The position numbers and the translations under genes were made by a program. Under the pieces are notes generated by a model. It was not told where the DNA came from. It did no database searches and was given only the letters and a program-made list of their open reading frames with translations. Below are positions 8,442 through 16,892 of a stretch of 64,000 bases of DNA, in pieces. Source of the DNA: Azophilus sp965200465 (lineage in GTDB: Bacteria; Pseudomonadota; Gammaproteobacteria; Pseudomonadales; Azotimanducaceae); the NCBI GenBank assembly GCA_965200465.1, contig OZ241358.1:1364001-1428000 (forward strand), given 5' to 3'. The first letter of the stretch is position 1, and every line of letters begins with the position of its first letter.

Positions 8442-9250
8442 TGGGCGCCCACCGCGGCAAGGTCGCCGTCGTCACCGGCGCCAGCCGGGGCATCGGCAAG
8501 GGCGTCGCCCGCGCGCTTGGCGAGCAGGGCGCCACCGTCTATGTCTCCGGGCGCACCACTGGAGACGGCGACCGCACCATTGACACCACCGCCCGCATGG
8601 TCACCGAGGCCGGCGGCGAAGGCCACGCCATCCGTTGCGACCACGGCGACGACGACGCCATCGCCAAGCTCTTTGCGCGCATTGGAGATGAAGCCGGGCG
8701 CATCGACTTCCTGATCAACAACGTTTACAAAATCCCCGACCCGCCGGCTTGGGGCGGCGGCTTTTGGGACCATCCCATCCAGATTTGGGACGACCAAGTG
8801 GGCATTGGCCTGCGCGCCCACTATGTGGCCAGTTGGTACGCCGCGCCGCTGCTGTTCAAGGCGGCGTCGGGGGCGGCCATCGTCAACGTCTCCTCTCCCG
8901 GCGGCCAGAAGTACCACTTCTCCTGCTCCTACGGCACCGGCAAGGCCGGCTTGGACCGCCTCACCGCGGACATGGCCGTGGAGCTTAAGCCCAAGGGGGT
9001 GGCGGCGGTGGCGCTCTATCCCGGCTCCGTCTCCACGGAGTTCATTCAGGAGGCCGCGGCCGCCCGGGGCATGGACCTCTCCAAATCGCAAACGCCGCTC
9101 TTCGTCGGCCGGTCGGTGGCCGCCCTGCTGGCCAGCCGGGATTTGCTGGAGCGCACCGGCAGCATCCAGTGGGTCGAGGACCTCGCCGAGGAGTTTGACT
9201 TGCTCGATGAGCACGGGCGGCGTCCGCCGGGCTACGCGGAGCGTGGCTGA
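8441..9250 (+). CDS. short-chain dehydrogenase/reductase
   Basis: 269 aa. GTG start at 8441, overlapping the Rieske gene's TAG by one base. Glycine motif TGASRGIG (12-19); serine in NVSSPGG (about 151); Y164 and K168 in SYGTGKAG. The usual NNAG is NNVY here. With LINNVYKIPDPPAW this resembles the DHRS1-like SDR group. It probably dehydrogenates the Rieske oxygenase product or a downstream alcohol. Translational coupling to the oxygenase is visible; the substrate is not. Confidence 0.9.
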   Translation: MGAHRGKVAVVTGASRGIGKGVARALGEQGATVYVSGRTTGDGDRTIDTTARMVTEAGGEGHAIRCDHGDDDAIAKLFARIGDEAGRIDFLINNVYKIPDPPAWGGGFWDHPIQIWDDQVGIGLRAHYVASWYAAPLLFKAASGAAIVNVSSPGGQKYHFSCSYGTGKAGLDRLTADMAVELKPKGVAAVALYPGSVSTEFIQEAAAARGMDLSKSQTPLFVGRSVAALLASRDLLERTGSIQWVEDLAEEFDLLDEHGRRPPGYAERG

Positions 9251-9330
9251 AGGCCATTGGGCGCCCGTCGCCCCCGAATTTTGTTAGGCGGGGCGCCGGC
9301 GAATGGCAACGAGTGCGCGGAGAAACAGCG

Positions 9331-9855
9331 ATGGCGGAGACGGGCAGGGTGCCGAGCTTGGCGGAGGTGGCGGACCGGCTGGCCATTCAGGAGGTGCTCG
9401 CCCAGCACAGCCGCGGCGTTGACCGGGCCGATGCGGCCGCCCTGAAGTCCGCCTACTGGCCGGAAGCCGAGGTCGCCTACGGCGGCTTCAACGGTCCCGC
9501 CCATGAGTTCTGCGAGCTGCTGCCCGGTGCCATCAAGCGCTACGCCGCAACCCAGCATACGATCACCAATGTGTCCATCGACCTGCGGGACGGCGAGGCG
9601 CGAGTGGAGACCTACGTGACCGCCTATCACTACCTCGCCGCCGAGGAAGGCGATTCGGAGATGACGTACTTGGGCCGCTACCTGGACCGGATGCAGAAGC
9701 GCGGCGACGTCTGGAGGATCCTGCATCGGCGGGTGGTGATGGACTGGAACCAAAACACTCCCGCCAGCGCCATCCTGCAAGGCCCGCCCTTTGACGGCCT
9801 AGCCCGAGGCGCCCGCCACCCCGCCGACCCGCTGTACGCCCACTTGGCCGACTGA
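9331..9855 (+). CDS. NTF2/SnoaL-like family protein
   Basis: 174 aa. ATG at 9331, chosen for GGAG about 8 bases upstream over an in-frame GTG/ATG further 5'. It shows the SnoaL_4-type pattern: LADRLAIQEVLAQHSRGVDR, then WPEAEVAYG, ATQHTITNVSI and a C-terminal VWRILHRRVVMDW strand. Such proteins are cofactor-free isomerases, dehydratases or oxygenase accessory subunits. It follows the Rieske and SDR genes on the same strand by 80 bp and is probably in the same transcript. It is clearly different from the other NTF2-like protein at 5250-5798, so the cluster has two distinct members of the fold. Confidence 0.8.
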   Translation: MAETGRVPSLAEVADRLAIQEVLAQHSRGVDRADAAALKSAYWPEAEVAYGGFNGPAHEFCELLPGAIKRYAATQHTITNVSIDLRDGEARVETYVTAYHYLAAEEGDSEMTYLGRYLDRMQKRGDVWRILHRRVVMDWNQNTPASAILQGPPFDGLARGARHPADPLYAHLAD

Positions 9856-9896
9856 CCCGCAAATGAACGCATTGCCGATTGGCCGTCTGCCCCTCC

Positions 9897-9948
9897 CAGC
9901 AACTCGGTTTCCGCTCCCGCGGCTGCAAACGCGCCTACCTGGCCGGCC
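9897..9948 (+). pseudogene. remnant of a second Rieske oxygenase alpha-subunit gene
   Basis: These ~52 bases strongly resemble the 3' part of the Rieske gene at 8283-8334. They translate as QQLGFRSRGCKRAYLAG, against QQLGFRSRGYTGVYLSG in the intact protein. No further homology is seen on either side, and the end overlaps the tail of the tetR-like gene. Best explained as a scar of a lost or duplicated oxygenase gene. Confidence 0.5.
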
Positions 9949-10582
9949 GCTCCACCCGGCCCAGCACGTCTTGGAAGCTGCGGCGCAGCTCCCGCTTCAG
10001 CCAGAGCAGCATTTTTTCCACCGGCACCTTGGGGCCGTCGATGCGGTTGGCGACGGCCATGCCGTCCAGCAGGAACCGGGTTAGGTAGTTGGCGCGGCTG
10101 AATGCCTCCGAGAGGGCGAGGTCCGGGAAGATTCGCTTCGTCGTTTCGTGTCTGGCCACTTCAAACGCCTCCAAGGCCGGCTTCAGCGCCTTCTCCAGCT
10201 CCTTGTCGGTGCGGGCGGCGACGATCAACTCCTGAAAGACGACGAAGACGGGCGTGTTCAACTGCTCCCAATAGGCGTCTATGCCCTCTTCTACTCGGGT
10301 ATAGACGGCGCCCCGCTGCGCTTCGGTCTCCTGGGCTTCAAAGATCTCCAGCCGCTGCCTGCTTAAGTGCTCCACCGTGGCCCGGACCAGGTCGAAGCGG
10401 GTGGGGAAGTGGTGCAGCATGGCGCCCCGGGAGACCTTGGCGACGGCGGCGATGCTCTCCGTGGCGGTATTGGCGTAGCCCTGCTCGTAAAAGCAGCGCA
10501 CCGCCGCGTCAAGTATCAGGGTGCGGGTGTTCTCGCTCTTGGTCTGCTGCCAAGTCTTCCGCTCGGCCTGCTTTGCCGGCAT
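9935..10582 (-). CDS. TetR-family transcriptional regulator
   Basis: 215 aa. ATG at 10582 with GGAGGA 8 bases upstream. The N-terminal DNA-binding domain is typical: RTLILDAAVRCFYEQGY, ATESIAAVAKVSRGAMLHHF, then the ligand domain beginning RFDLVRATVEHL. The gene is divergent from the ABC transporter operon at 10680, with 97 bp between them, so it most likely controls that operon and perhaps the Rieske cluster behind it. TACAAT on the minus strand (10636-10631) is a candidate -10. The ligand is unknown. Confidence 0.9.
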   Translation of the reverse strand: MPAKQAERKTWQQTKSENTRTLILDAAVRCFYEQGYANTATESIAAVAKVSRGAMLHHFPTRFDLVRATVEHLSRQRLEIFEAQETEAQRGAVYTRVEEGIDAYWEQLNTPVFVVFQELIVAARTDKELEKALKPALEAFEVARHETTKRIFPDLALSEAFSRANYLTRFLLDGMAVANRIDGPKVPVEKMLLWLKRELRRSFQDVLGRVERPAR

Positions 10583-10679
10583 GTCGCTTCCTCCGCTCCC
10601 GGCGCATGGAACTTCGCTGCTTGAAACTGTATTGTAGCCAACCTTGCTTGCGGCCGATGCGGCTGGGGAGAATGCAAGG

Positions 10680-11783
10680 GTGGCTGCAAACACCAGTGCA
10701 CATGTTGAATTCCAAGGCGTGGCGAAGACCTATGGCGGGCGCAGTATGGTGGTGGAGGAACTCGACCTCGAGGTGAAGCGGGGCGAGCTCCTGACGTTGC
10801 TGGGGCCGTCCGGTTCCGGCAAGACCACCTGCCTTATGATGCTCGCCGGGTTTGAAGCGCCCACCTCCGGGGAGATCCGCATTGCCGGAAAGCCGGTGCA
10901 TGACTTGCCGCCGCACCGGCGGAACATAGGCGTCGTCTTTCAGGACCATGCGCTTTTCCCGCACATGACGGTGCGCCGGAACTTGGCTTTTCCGCTGAAA
11001 GTGCGCGGCTTGGGCGAAGCGGAGCAGGCCCGGCGGGTGCGGCAGGCGTTGGCGATGGTGCGCTTGGAGGGTTTCGAGGAGCGGCTGCCCAGGACGCTTT
11101 CCGGCGGCGAACGGCAGCGGGTCGCCATCGCCAGGGCGCTGGTGTTCGACCCGAGCCTAGTGCTTATGGACGAGCCCCTGAGTGCGCTGGACCAGCGCCT
11201 GCGCGAGGAGCTGCAGCGGGAAATCCGCCGCATTCAGCACAGCTTGGGGGTCACCGTGATGTACGTCACCCACGATCAACAGGAAGCGATGGCCCTGTCG
11301 GACAGGGTGGCGGTTTTCAACCGTGGGCGAATCGAGCAAATCGCCGCCCCGGAAACGCTGTACGAAGAACCCAAGACGGCGTTCGTCGCCAAGTTCCTTG
11401 GCGACAACAATCTTTTGCAGGGCCGCATTCTCTCCGTTGCCGGGGACATCTGCCAAGTCGAAGCCGCCGGCGGCCAGGTGTCGGCCTTTTTGGTGAGCTC
11501 CGACCATTCCAGCGGCAGCACCGTGCTGGCCATCCGCCCGGAGCGGGTTGCCGTGGCGCCGGCGCCCGGCACCTATCTCAACGAGTTTGACGCCGAAGTG
11601 GAGGACATCGTCTTCTTCGGGGAGCATCTGCGCGTGCAGCTCACCCTGGGCAGCGGCGACAGCTTGGCCGCCAAGATACCGAACACCACCGGCCAGGGCC
11701 TTTTGTTGATCGGGGATTCCGTGCGCGTCGGCTGGAGCGTAACGGACTGCTACGCCCTAAGGGACGAGGGATTGGCGGGATGA
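10680..11783 (+). CDS. ABC transporter ATP-binding protein, polyamine/opine type (PotA-like)
   Basis: 367 aa from GTG 10680, which has GGGGAG at 10665-10670; an in-frame TTG at 10644 is the alternative. Walker A is GPSGSGKT (42-49), the signature LSGGERQR (about 140), Walker B VLMDEP (about 161), followed by THDQQEAM. The C-terminal ~90 residues fit a TOBE_2 regulatory domain (AIRPERV). It energises uptake through the two permeases encoded downstream. The stop overlaps the next ATG (ATGA). Family placement is with spermidine/putrescine and related opine or Fe(III) importers. The true substrate is not readable. Confidence 0.92.
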   Translation: MAANTSAHVEFQGVAKTYGGRSMVVEELDLEVKRGELLTLLGPSGSGKTTCLMMLAGFEAPTSGEIRIAGKPVHDLPPHRRNIGVVFQDHALFPHMTVRRNLAFPLKVRGLGEAEQARRVRQALAMVRLEGFEERLPRTLSGGERQRVAIARALVFDPSLVLMDEPLSALDQRLREELQREIRRIQHSLGVTVMYVTHDQQEAMALSDRVAVFNRGRIEQIAAPETLYEEPKTAFVAKFLGDNNLLQGRILSVAGDICQVEAAGGQVSAFLVSSDHSSGSTVLAIRPERVAVAPAPGTYLNEFDAEVEDIVFFGEHLRVQLTLGSGDSLAAKIPNTTGQGLLLIGDSVRVGWSVTDCYALRDEGLAG

Positions 11784-12859
11784 AGGCTAGGTTGTTGGCC
11801 GCCGCGCTGTTGATCGCCGTTCCCGGGCCTTCGCTTGTCGCGGCGGAGTCGCTCACGGTGGCGAATTGGGGCGGCGCTTACGCCCAGGCGTGCAAAAAGG
11901 CGTACTACGAACCGTTCACCGCCGCCACCGGCATTGAGGTCCGCTTGGACGACTACAGCGGCGGCCTGTCTGAGATTCGCGCTCAGGTGGAGTCCGGCAA
12001 CATCCATTGGGACGTAGTGGACTTCGAGTTCGCCGACTTGGTCCACGGCTGCGATGAGGGGCTGCTGGAATTGGTCGATATCGACAGCCTGCCCTCGGCC
12101 CCGGACGGCACGCCGGCAAGGGACGACTACTACGAGGGAACTAGGTCGGAGTGCGGCGGCGGCGGCCTCTTTTGGTCCACCCACTATGCGTACCGCAGCG
12201 AGGCGTTCCCAACGGTGCAGCCGGCCACGCTGGAGGACTTTTTCGACCTGGACAAGTTCCCCGGCCGCCGCAGCCTGCGCCGCACCCCCTACGTCAACAT
12301 GGAACTGGCCTTGATGGCGGACGGAGTGCCGGCTGATGAGGTCTATAAGGTGCTGGACACCGCCGCCGGCGTGGCTCGGGCGTTCCGCAAGCTCAGCACT
12401 GTTAAGGAGCAAATTCTCTGGTGGGACGTTGGCGCCCAGCCGCTGCAGATGCTGGCCTCCCGGGAAGTGGCGATGAGCACCATCTGGAACCGCCGCAGCT
12501 TTGTGGCGCAGTTTGTGGACAAGCAGCCCGTTACGATAATTTGGAACGGCCAAGCCCTCGAGCACGGCCAATTGGGCATCGTTGCGGGGACGCCCAAACT
12601 GGAGGCGGCGATGAAGCTGCTGCGCTTTGCGTCCAAGGTTGAGTCCATGGCCGCGATGTCGCGCTACATCTCCGTCAGCCCGACGCGCCGCTCCGCCAAC
12701 AAGCTGATTTCCACCCATCACGAAACCGGCGTGGACATGTGGCCGCACATGCCGAATCATCCGCAGAACATGCGTCGTTCGGTGCGCGTTGACTGGCGCT
12801 GGTGGCGGGACAACTTTGACCAAATGATGGACAGCTTCAACGCATGGCTGTTGCGCTGA
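11780..12859 (+). CDS. periplasmic substrate-binding protein, PotD-like
   Basis: 359 aa. An N-terminal signal peptide (hydrophobic AAALLIAV, cleavage likely near residue 22, before ESLTVANWGG) directs it to the periplasm. The mature start SLTVANWGGAYAQACKKAYYEPFTAATGI is the extracellular solute-binding family 1 / PotD-type opening. WDVVDFEFADL and later CGGGGLFWSTHYAY are usual for the opine/polyamine branch. It starts within the ATPase stop and overlaps the permease gene by 16 bp, so it belongs to one operon. Confidence 0.92.
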   Translation: MKARLLAAALLIAVPGPSLVAAESLTVANWGGAYAQACKKAYYEPFTAATGIEVRLDDYSGGLSEIRAQVESGNIHWDVVDFEFADLVHGCDEGLLELVDIDSLPSAPDGTPARDDYYEGTRSECGGGGLFWSTHYAYRSEAFPTVQPATLEDFFDLDKFPGRRSLRRTPYVNMELALMADGVPADEVYKVLDTAAGVARAFRKLSTVKEQILWWDVGAQPLQMLASREVAMSTIWNRRSFVAQFVDKQPVTIIWNGQALEHGQLGIVAGTPKLEAAMKLLRFASKVESMAAMSRYISVSPTRRSANKLISTHHETGVDMWPHMPNHPQNMRRSVRVDWRWWRDNFDQMMDSFNAWLLR

Positions 12860-14040
12860 CGCGCTCAAGACTGCAGGCGGTGGGGCTGACGCTGCCGCTG
12901 ATCGCCTTTCTCTGCGTCACCTGGATTGCGCCGATCGGCATGGTTGCGGTGCGCAGCGTTTACGACCCGGTGGTGGCCGACGCCCTGCCGCAAACCCTGG
13001 CCTTGCTGGAGGCCTGGGACGGGCGTTCCACGCCCGCGGAGGAGGTCTATCGAACCGCCGCCGCCGAATTCAAGCAACTGCGTGCAAACCGCACCATCGG
13101 CATCGTCGCCATTCGCGTGAACCGCTTGCGCAGCGGCATGCACAACGCCATCGTTCGCGCCATCCGCCAGCTTGGCGGCAAGCAGCCGGATTCTTGGCGG
13201 GAAGCCATGATCGAGGCCCATCCCGCTTGGCGGGAAGCGGAGGCTTGGGAGGCGCTCCGCCAAGCCGGCCGGGCCTTCGCGCTGCGGCACTACATGAATG
13301 CGTTGGACTTGGAGCGCAACGCCGCCGGCGCTGTGGTGCTGGCGCCGCCGGATGAACGAGTTCATCAGAAACTGTTTGCGCAAACCCTGCTGACGGGCGC
13401 CGCCGTATGCCTGTTCTGCTTGGCGCTCGGCTACCCGTTGGCGTTTTTTATGGCCAACTCGCCGCCGCGCTGGGCGAACCTGGTGCTGATGCTGGTGTTC
13501 ATGCAGTTCTGGATATCCATGCTGGTGCGCACCGTCGCCTGGATCGCCATGCTGCAGAACCAAGGCATTGTCAATCACCTGCTGGTGGCGACGGGATTGG
13601 TTCCGGACGATGGACGCCTGCCGTTGGCCTACAGCTTAACCGGCACGATCATCGCCATGACCCATGGACTGCTGCCCTTTCTGGTGTTGCCCCTCTATTC
13701 GGTGATGCGCACCATTCCGCCGCTTTACGCCCGAGCTGCGACGTCCCTGGGCGCCACCCGCTGGCAGGTGTTTGTGCATGTTTACTGGCCGCAGACCTTG
13801 CCCGGCGTGGCCGCCGGGACGCTGCTGGTGTTCATGCTCTCAATCGGCCAGTACGTCACCCCGGCGCTGATTGGCGGTCAAAGCGGGCTGCTTTTCTCCA
13901 ACGTGATCGACTACCACATGCAGAAGTCCTTGAATTGGGGCTTGGCGGGAGCGCTCAACATTGTCCTGTTCGTTTGTGTGGTCGGCGTGTATGTGGCCTA
14001 CAGCCGCTTGGTCGGCTTGAAGCGGCTGCAGCTCAGCTAA
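12844..14040 (+). CDS. ABC transporter permease (PotB-like) with large periplasmic loop
   Basis: 398 aa. The first membrane segment (residues about 13-37) is followed by about 140 mostly hydrophilic residues (roughly 40-175) before the next five helices. The binding-protein-dependent permease motif is visible in RAATSLGATRWQVFVHVYWPQTLPGVAAG. The long loop after TM1 occurs in a subset of PotB-like permeases and may contact the binding protein. It overlaps the upstream gene by 16 bp and the next by one base, so translation is coupled. Confidence 0.9.
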   Translation: MAVALTRSRLQAVGLTLPLIAFLCVTWIAPIGMVAVRSVYDPVVADALPQTLALLEAWDGRSTPAEEVYRTAAAEFKQLRANRTIGIVAIRVNRLRSGMHNAIVRAIRQLGGKQPDSWREAMIEAHPAWREAEAWEALRQAGRAFALRHYMNALDLERNAAGAVVLAPPDERVHQKLFAQTLLTGAAVCLFCLALGYPLAFFMANSPPRWANLVLMLVFMQFWISMLVRTVAWIAMLQNQGIVNHLLVATGLVPDDGRLPLAYSLTGTIIAMTHGLLPFLVLPLYSVMRTIPPLYARAATSLGATRWQVFVHVYWPQTLPGVAAGTLLVFMLSIGQYVTPALIGGQSGLLFSNVIDYHMQKSLNWGLAGALNIVLFVCVVGVYVAYSRLVGLKRLQLS

Positions 14041-14867
14041 TGCGGCATTCCAGCGCCTTTGGAGAGCGCCTTGGGCGTTTCTGCCTCATCGCATTCTGCG
14101 TGGCGGTGCTGGTGTTCCTGATCGCGCCGCTGCTGGCGGTGGTTTCGCTCAGCTTGAACAAGGAACCCTACATCGCCTTCACGGAAGGCATGCTCAGCTT
14201 GGACCCGCAGGCCCACTCCCTGCGTTGGTACCAGCGCGTTCTGGAGGGGGAGCAGTGGCTTCGCGCCCTTCGCAACAGCCTAGCCATCGGCGTCGCCGCC
14301 ACCGTCATCGCAACGGTGCTGGGCACCTTGGCCGCGTTGGGGCTGGCCAGTTCCGCCATGCCCCGGCGGGACTTGGTGATGGGCTTGCTGATTTCGCCCT
14401 TTGTCATCCCCGTGGTGGTGTCGGCCACGGGCATGTCGTTTTTCTACACGAAACTGGGGTTGGGGCAAACCCATCTGAGCTTGATCCTAGCCCACGCGGC
14501 GCTAGGCGCACCCTTTGTGACCATGACCGTGACGGCAACGCTTGCCGGCGTCAGCGCCAGCTACATGCGCGCCGCCGCCAGCCTAGGCGCCAACCCGGTG
14601 GTTGCCTTCCGCGACGTTCAGTTGCCGCTGATTGCGCCGGGAGTGGCGTCCGGGGCGCTGTTTGCATTCGCCACCTCCTTTGACGAAGTGGTTGTGGTGC
14701 TGTACTTAGGGCACTTGGAGCAACGCACCATACCTAGGCAGATGTGGTCGGGCATTCAGGAGGACCTTAGCCCGGAAATCCTCGCGGTCGCCACTCTGTT
14801 GGTGCTCTTTGCCGTCCTGATGCTGGTGACCGTCGAGCGGCTGAACCGCTGGGGGAGCCGCCAATGA
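14040..14867 (+). CDS. ABC transporter permease (PotC-like)
   Basis: 275 aa. ATG at 14040 shares the last base of the previous stop (TAATG). About six membrane helices, first at residues 15-37. The EAA-type loop is MRAAASLGANPVVAFRDVQLPLIAPGVASG. It forms the membrane channel with the preceding permease. SFDEVVVVLYL near the C terminus is typical of PotC/opine permeases. The stop overlaps the thuA-like start by 4 bp. Confidence 0.92.
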   Translation: MRHSSAFGERLGRFCLIAFCVAVLVFLIAPLLAVVSLSLNKEPYIAFTEGMLSLDPQAHSLRWYQRVLEGEQWLRALRNSLAIGVAATVIATVLGTLAALGLASSAMPRRDLVMGLLISPFVIPVVVSATGMSFFYTKLGLGQTHLSLILAHAALGAPFVTMTVTATLAGVSASYMRAAASLGANPVVAFRDVQLPLIAPGVASGALFAFATSFDEVVVVLYLGHLEQRTIPRQMWSGIQEDLSPEILAVATLLVLFAVLMLVTVERLNRWGSRQ

Positions 14868-15670
14868 GCTCCAAGCCCAAGGAAGTGCTGCTGGTGACCA
14901 AGGGGCACCCCTTTGAGCGGGCGCCCTTCTTTGAGATCTTTGACGCCATGCCCGGCGTTGACTGGACCCATGTGGAGCAGCCGGCGGCGCAGGCGCTTTT
15001 CAACCTGCGGCAGGCCCGCGGCTACGACGCCTATGTCCTCTACGACATGCCCGGCATCCGCTTTCGCCAAGGGGCGGCGCCGGAGTTCATCGAGCCGGAC
15101 GAGGGCTACAAACAGGACTTTCTGGCCCTGCTTGAGGCGGGGCACGGGTTCGTCTTTCTGCACCACGCCATCGCCGGCTGGCCGGCTTGGGAGGAGTACG
15201 CCGGCATCATCGGCGGGCGCTTCCTGTACATGCCGGGGGAACTGCGCGGTCGGGCGCGGCAGGACTCCGGCTATCGGCACCAACTGTCCCACAACGTGCG
15301 GGTGGTGGCGCAGCATCCGGTGGTCGCTGGCCTGCCGCCGGCCTTTCCCATGACCGATGAGCTGTACCTCTACGAGGTGTTCGAGAACGAGGTGACGCCC
15401 CTGCTGTGCAGCGACTACAGCTTCACCAGCGGCAATTTTTACTCCGCGGCCAGAGTGGTTCGGGACGGCCGGATGTTCGACAACGAGGGCTGGCCCCATG
15501 AGGAAGGCAGCAACCTGGTGGGCTGGGCCAAGCACTACGGCCGCGGCCGCATCGTTTACCTGCAGGGCGGCGACGACCCCGCGGCCTACGCCAACGGCCA
15601 CTACCGCCAATTGATCGCCAACGCCATCGACTGGGTGGCGGCCTGGGCGCAGGACAGCCAAGGCGCCTGA
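14864..15670 (+). CDS. ThuA-like domain protein
   Basis: 268 aa. The ThuA fold (a class I glutamine-amidotransferase-like fold) is recognisable from KEVLLVTKGHPFERAPFFEIF, FVFLHHAIAGWPAWEEYAGIIGGRF and, near the end, GRIVYLQGGDDPAAYANGHYRQLIANAIDW. ThuA proteins were named from trehalose utilisation; many members have no known reaction. Its ATG lies inside the permease stop, so it is the fifth gene of the transporter operon and probably acts on the imported compound. Glutamine-hydrolysing residues are not evident, as is usual for this family. Confidence 0.85.
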   Translation: MSSKPKEVLLVTKGHPFERAPFFEIFDAMPGVDWTHVEQPAAQALFNLRQARGYDAYVLYDMPGIRFRQGAAPEFIEPDEGYKQDFLALLEAGHGFVFLHHAIAGWPAWEEYAGIIGGRFLYMPGELRGRARQDSGYRHQLSHNVRVVAQHPVVAGLPPAFPMTDELYLYEVFENEVTPLLCSDYSFTSGNFYSAARVVRDGRMFDNEGWPHEEGSNLVGWAKHYGRGRIVYLQGGDDPAAYANGHYRQLIANAIDWVAAWAQDSQGA

Positions 15671-15733
15671 CCGGCCGCCGGCCGGCGCGGCCTAGTGAAA
15701 CTTGACGGCGGGCTCCGTTTCCCGGCCGGTCGA

Positions 15734-16744
15734 TCAGTTGGTGTACACCATCAGCTTGCCGGTGTTGTAGCCCTCAAAGAGCTTGATGAGCGCCCTGGGC
15801 AGCTCCTTGAAGCCGTCAATGACGGTGGTTTGCTGCTTAAGCAGCCCGGCGTCCAACCAGCCGCGCATCTCCTGCACGGCCTCATTGAAGCGGTGTGCGT
15901 AGTCGATGACGATGAAACCCTCCATGCGCGCCCGACGAAACACCAAGTTGAAGTAGTTCTTCGGCCCCGGCAGCGGGCCGGTGGCGTTGTACCTGGAGAT
16001 GCCGCCGCAGATGACGATGCGGGCGTTCATGGCGATGCGGGCTAGGCAGATGTCCAGAATCTCGCCGCCCACGTTGTCGAAGAAGACGTTGATGCCCTTG
16101 GGGCACAGGCGGGAAATCTCCGCCTTGGCGTCCGCCGTCTTGTAGTTGAAGGCGCCGTCAAAGCCTAGCTCCTCGGTGAGCCAGGCGCATTTTTCGTCGC
16201 TGCCGGCCATGCCGAAGACGGTGCAGCCTTTGATCTTGGCGAGCTGCCCGGCCACGCTGCCGGTGGCCCCGGCGGCGCCGCTGATGACCACCACGTCCCC
16301 GGCCTTGGGCTGGCCGATCTCCAAAAGCCCGAAGTAGGCGGTCATGCCGGTGCCGCCGAGAACGCCCAGGGCCACGGTGGGGTCGATGCCGGCGTCGAAA
16401 ACCCGCATGGGCAGGTTCTTGCCGTTGGAGACGGCGTAGTCCTGCATGCCGAAGGCACCGGACACCAGCGCTCCCTCCGGGTAGGCCGAATTGTTGGACG
16501 CCACGACTTCGCCCACCGCCCCGGCCCGCATGACGTCGCCAAGCTCCAGCGGGGCGACGTAGTCGGCGCGGTTCTCCATCTGCCCGCGCATGGAGGGGTC
16601 CAAGGAGATGTGGCTGGTCTTGACGAGCACCTCCCCGTCCCCCGGCGCCGGCACGGCCGCCTCCCGATACTCGAAGTCCGACTCCTTGACCATCCCGTAA
16701 GGCCGGGCGGCCAGCAAAAATTGGCGGTTGACGTCATCGCTCAT
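15734..16744 (-). CDS. NADP-dependent MDR oxidoreductase (CurA/prostaglandin-reductase type)
   Basis: 336 aa. Zinc-free medium-chain reductase: the opening RPYGMVKESDFEYREAAVP and SHISLDPSMRGQM are typical of the CurA/PTGR/leukotriene B4 dehydrogenase group. The NADP-binding Rossmann motif is SGAAGATGSVAGQLAK. The C terminus ends LFEGYNTGKLMVYTN, where the family usually has GxNxGKLVV. It reduces alpha,beta-unsaturated ketones or aldehydes. It stands alone, convergent to the transporter operon and divergent from the methyltransferase gene at 16893. Confidence 0.9.
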   Translation of the reverse strand: MSDDVNRQFLLAARPYGMVKESDFEYREAAVPAPGDGEVLVKTSHISLDPSMRGQMENRADYVAPLELGDVMRAGAVGEVVASNNSAYPEGALVSGAFGMQDYAVSNGKNLPMRVFDAGIDPTVALGVLGGTGMTAYFGLLEIGQPKAGDVVVISGAAGATGSVAGQLAKIKGCTVFGMAGSDEKCAWLTEELGFDGAFNYKTADAKAEISRLCPKGINVFFDNVGGEILDICLARIAMNARIVICGGISRYNATGPLPGPKNYFNLVFRRARMEGFIVIDYAHRFNEAVQEMRGWLDAGLLKQQTTVIDGFKELPRALIKLFEGYNTGKLMVYTN

Positions 16745-16892
16745 GGCTGTGCTCCTCCCATTGCAGTGCGAAGCCCATTATGCGTTGGCCGCGCCGCAAA
16801 GGAAACCGCTTGTCCGCACCCGCCAGATGCACGATGCTATGGGTGCGCAAGCAGCGCCCCATGGCCGAATGGCAGCGGACGACCAATCTCCC

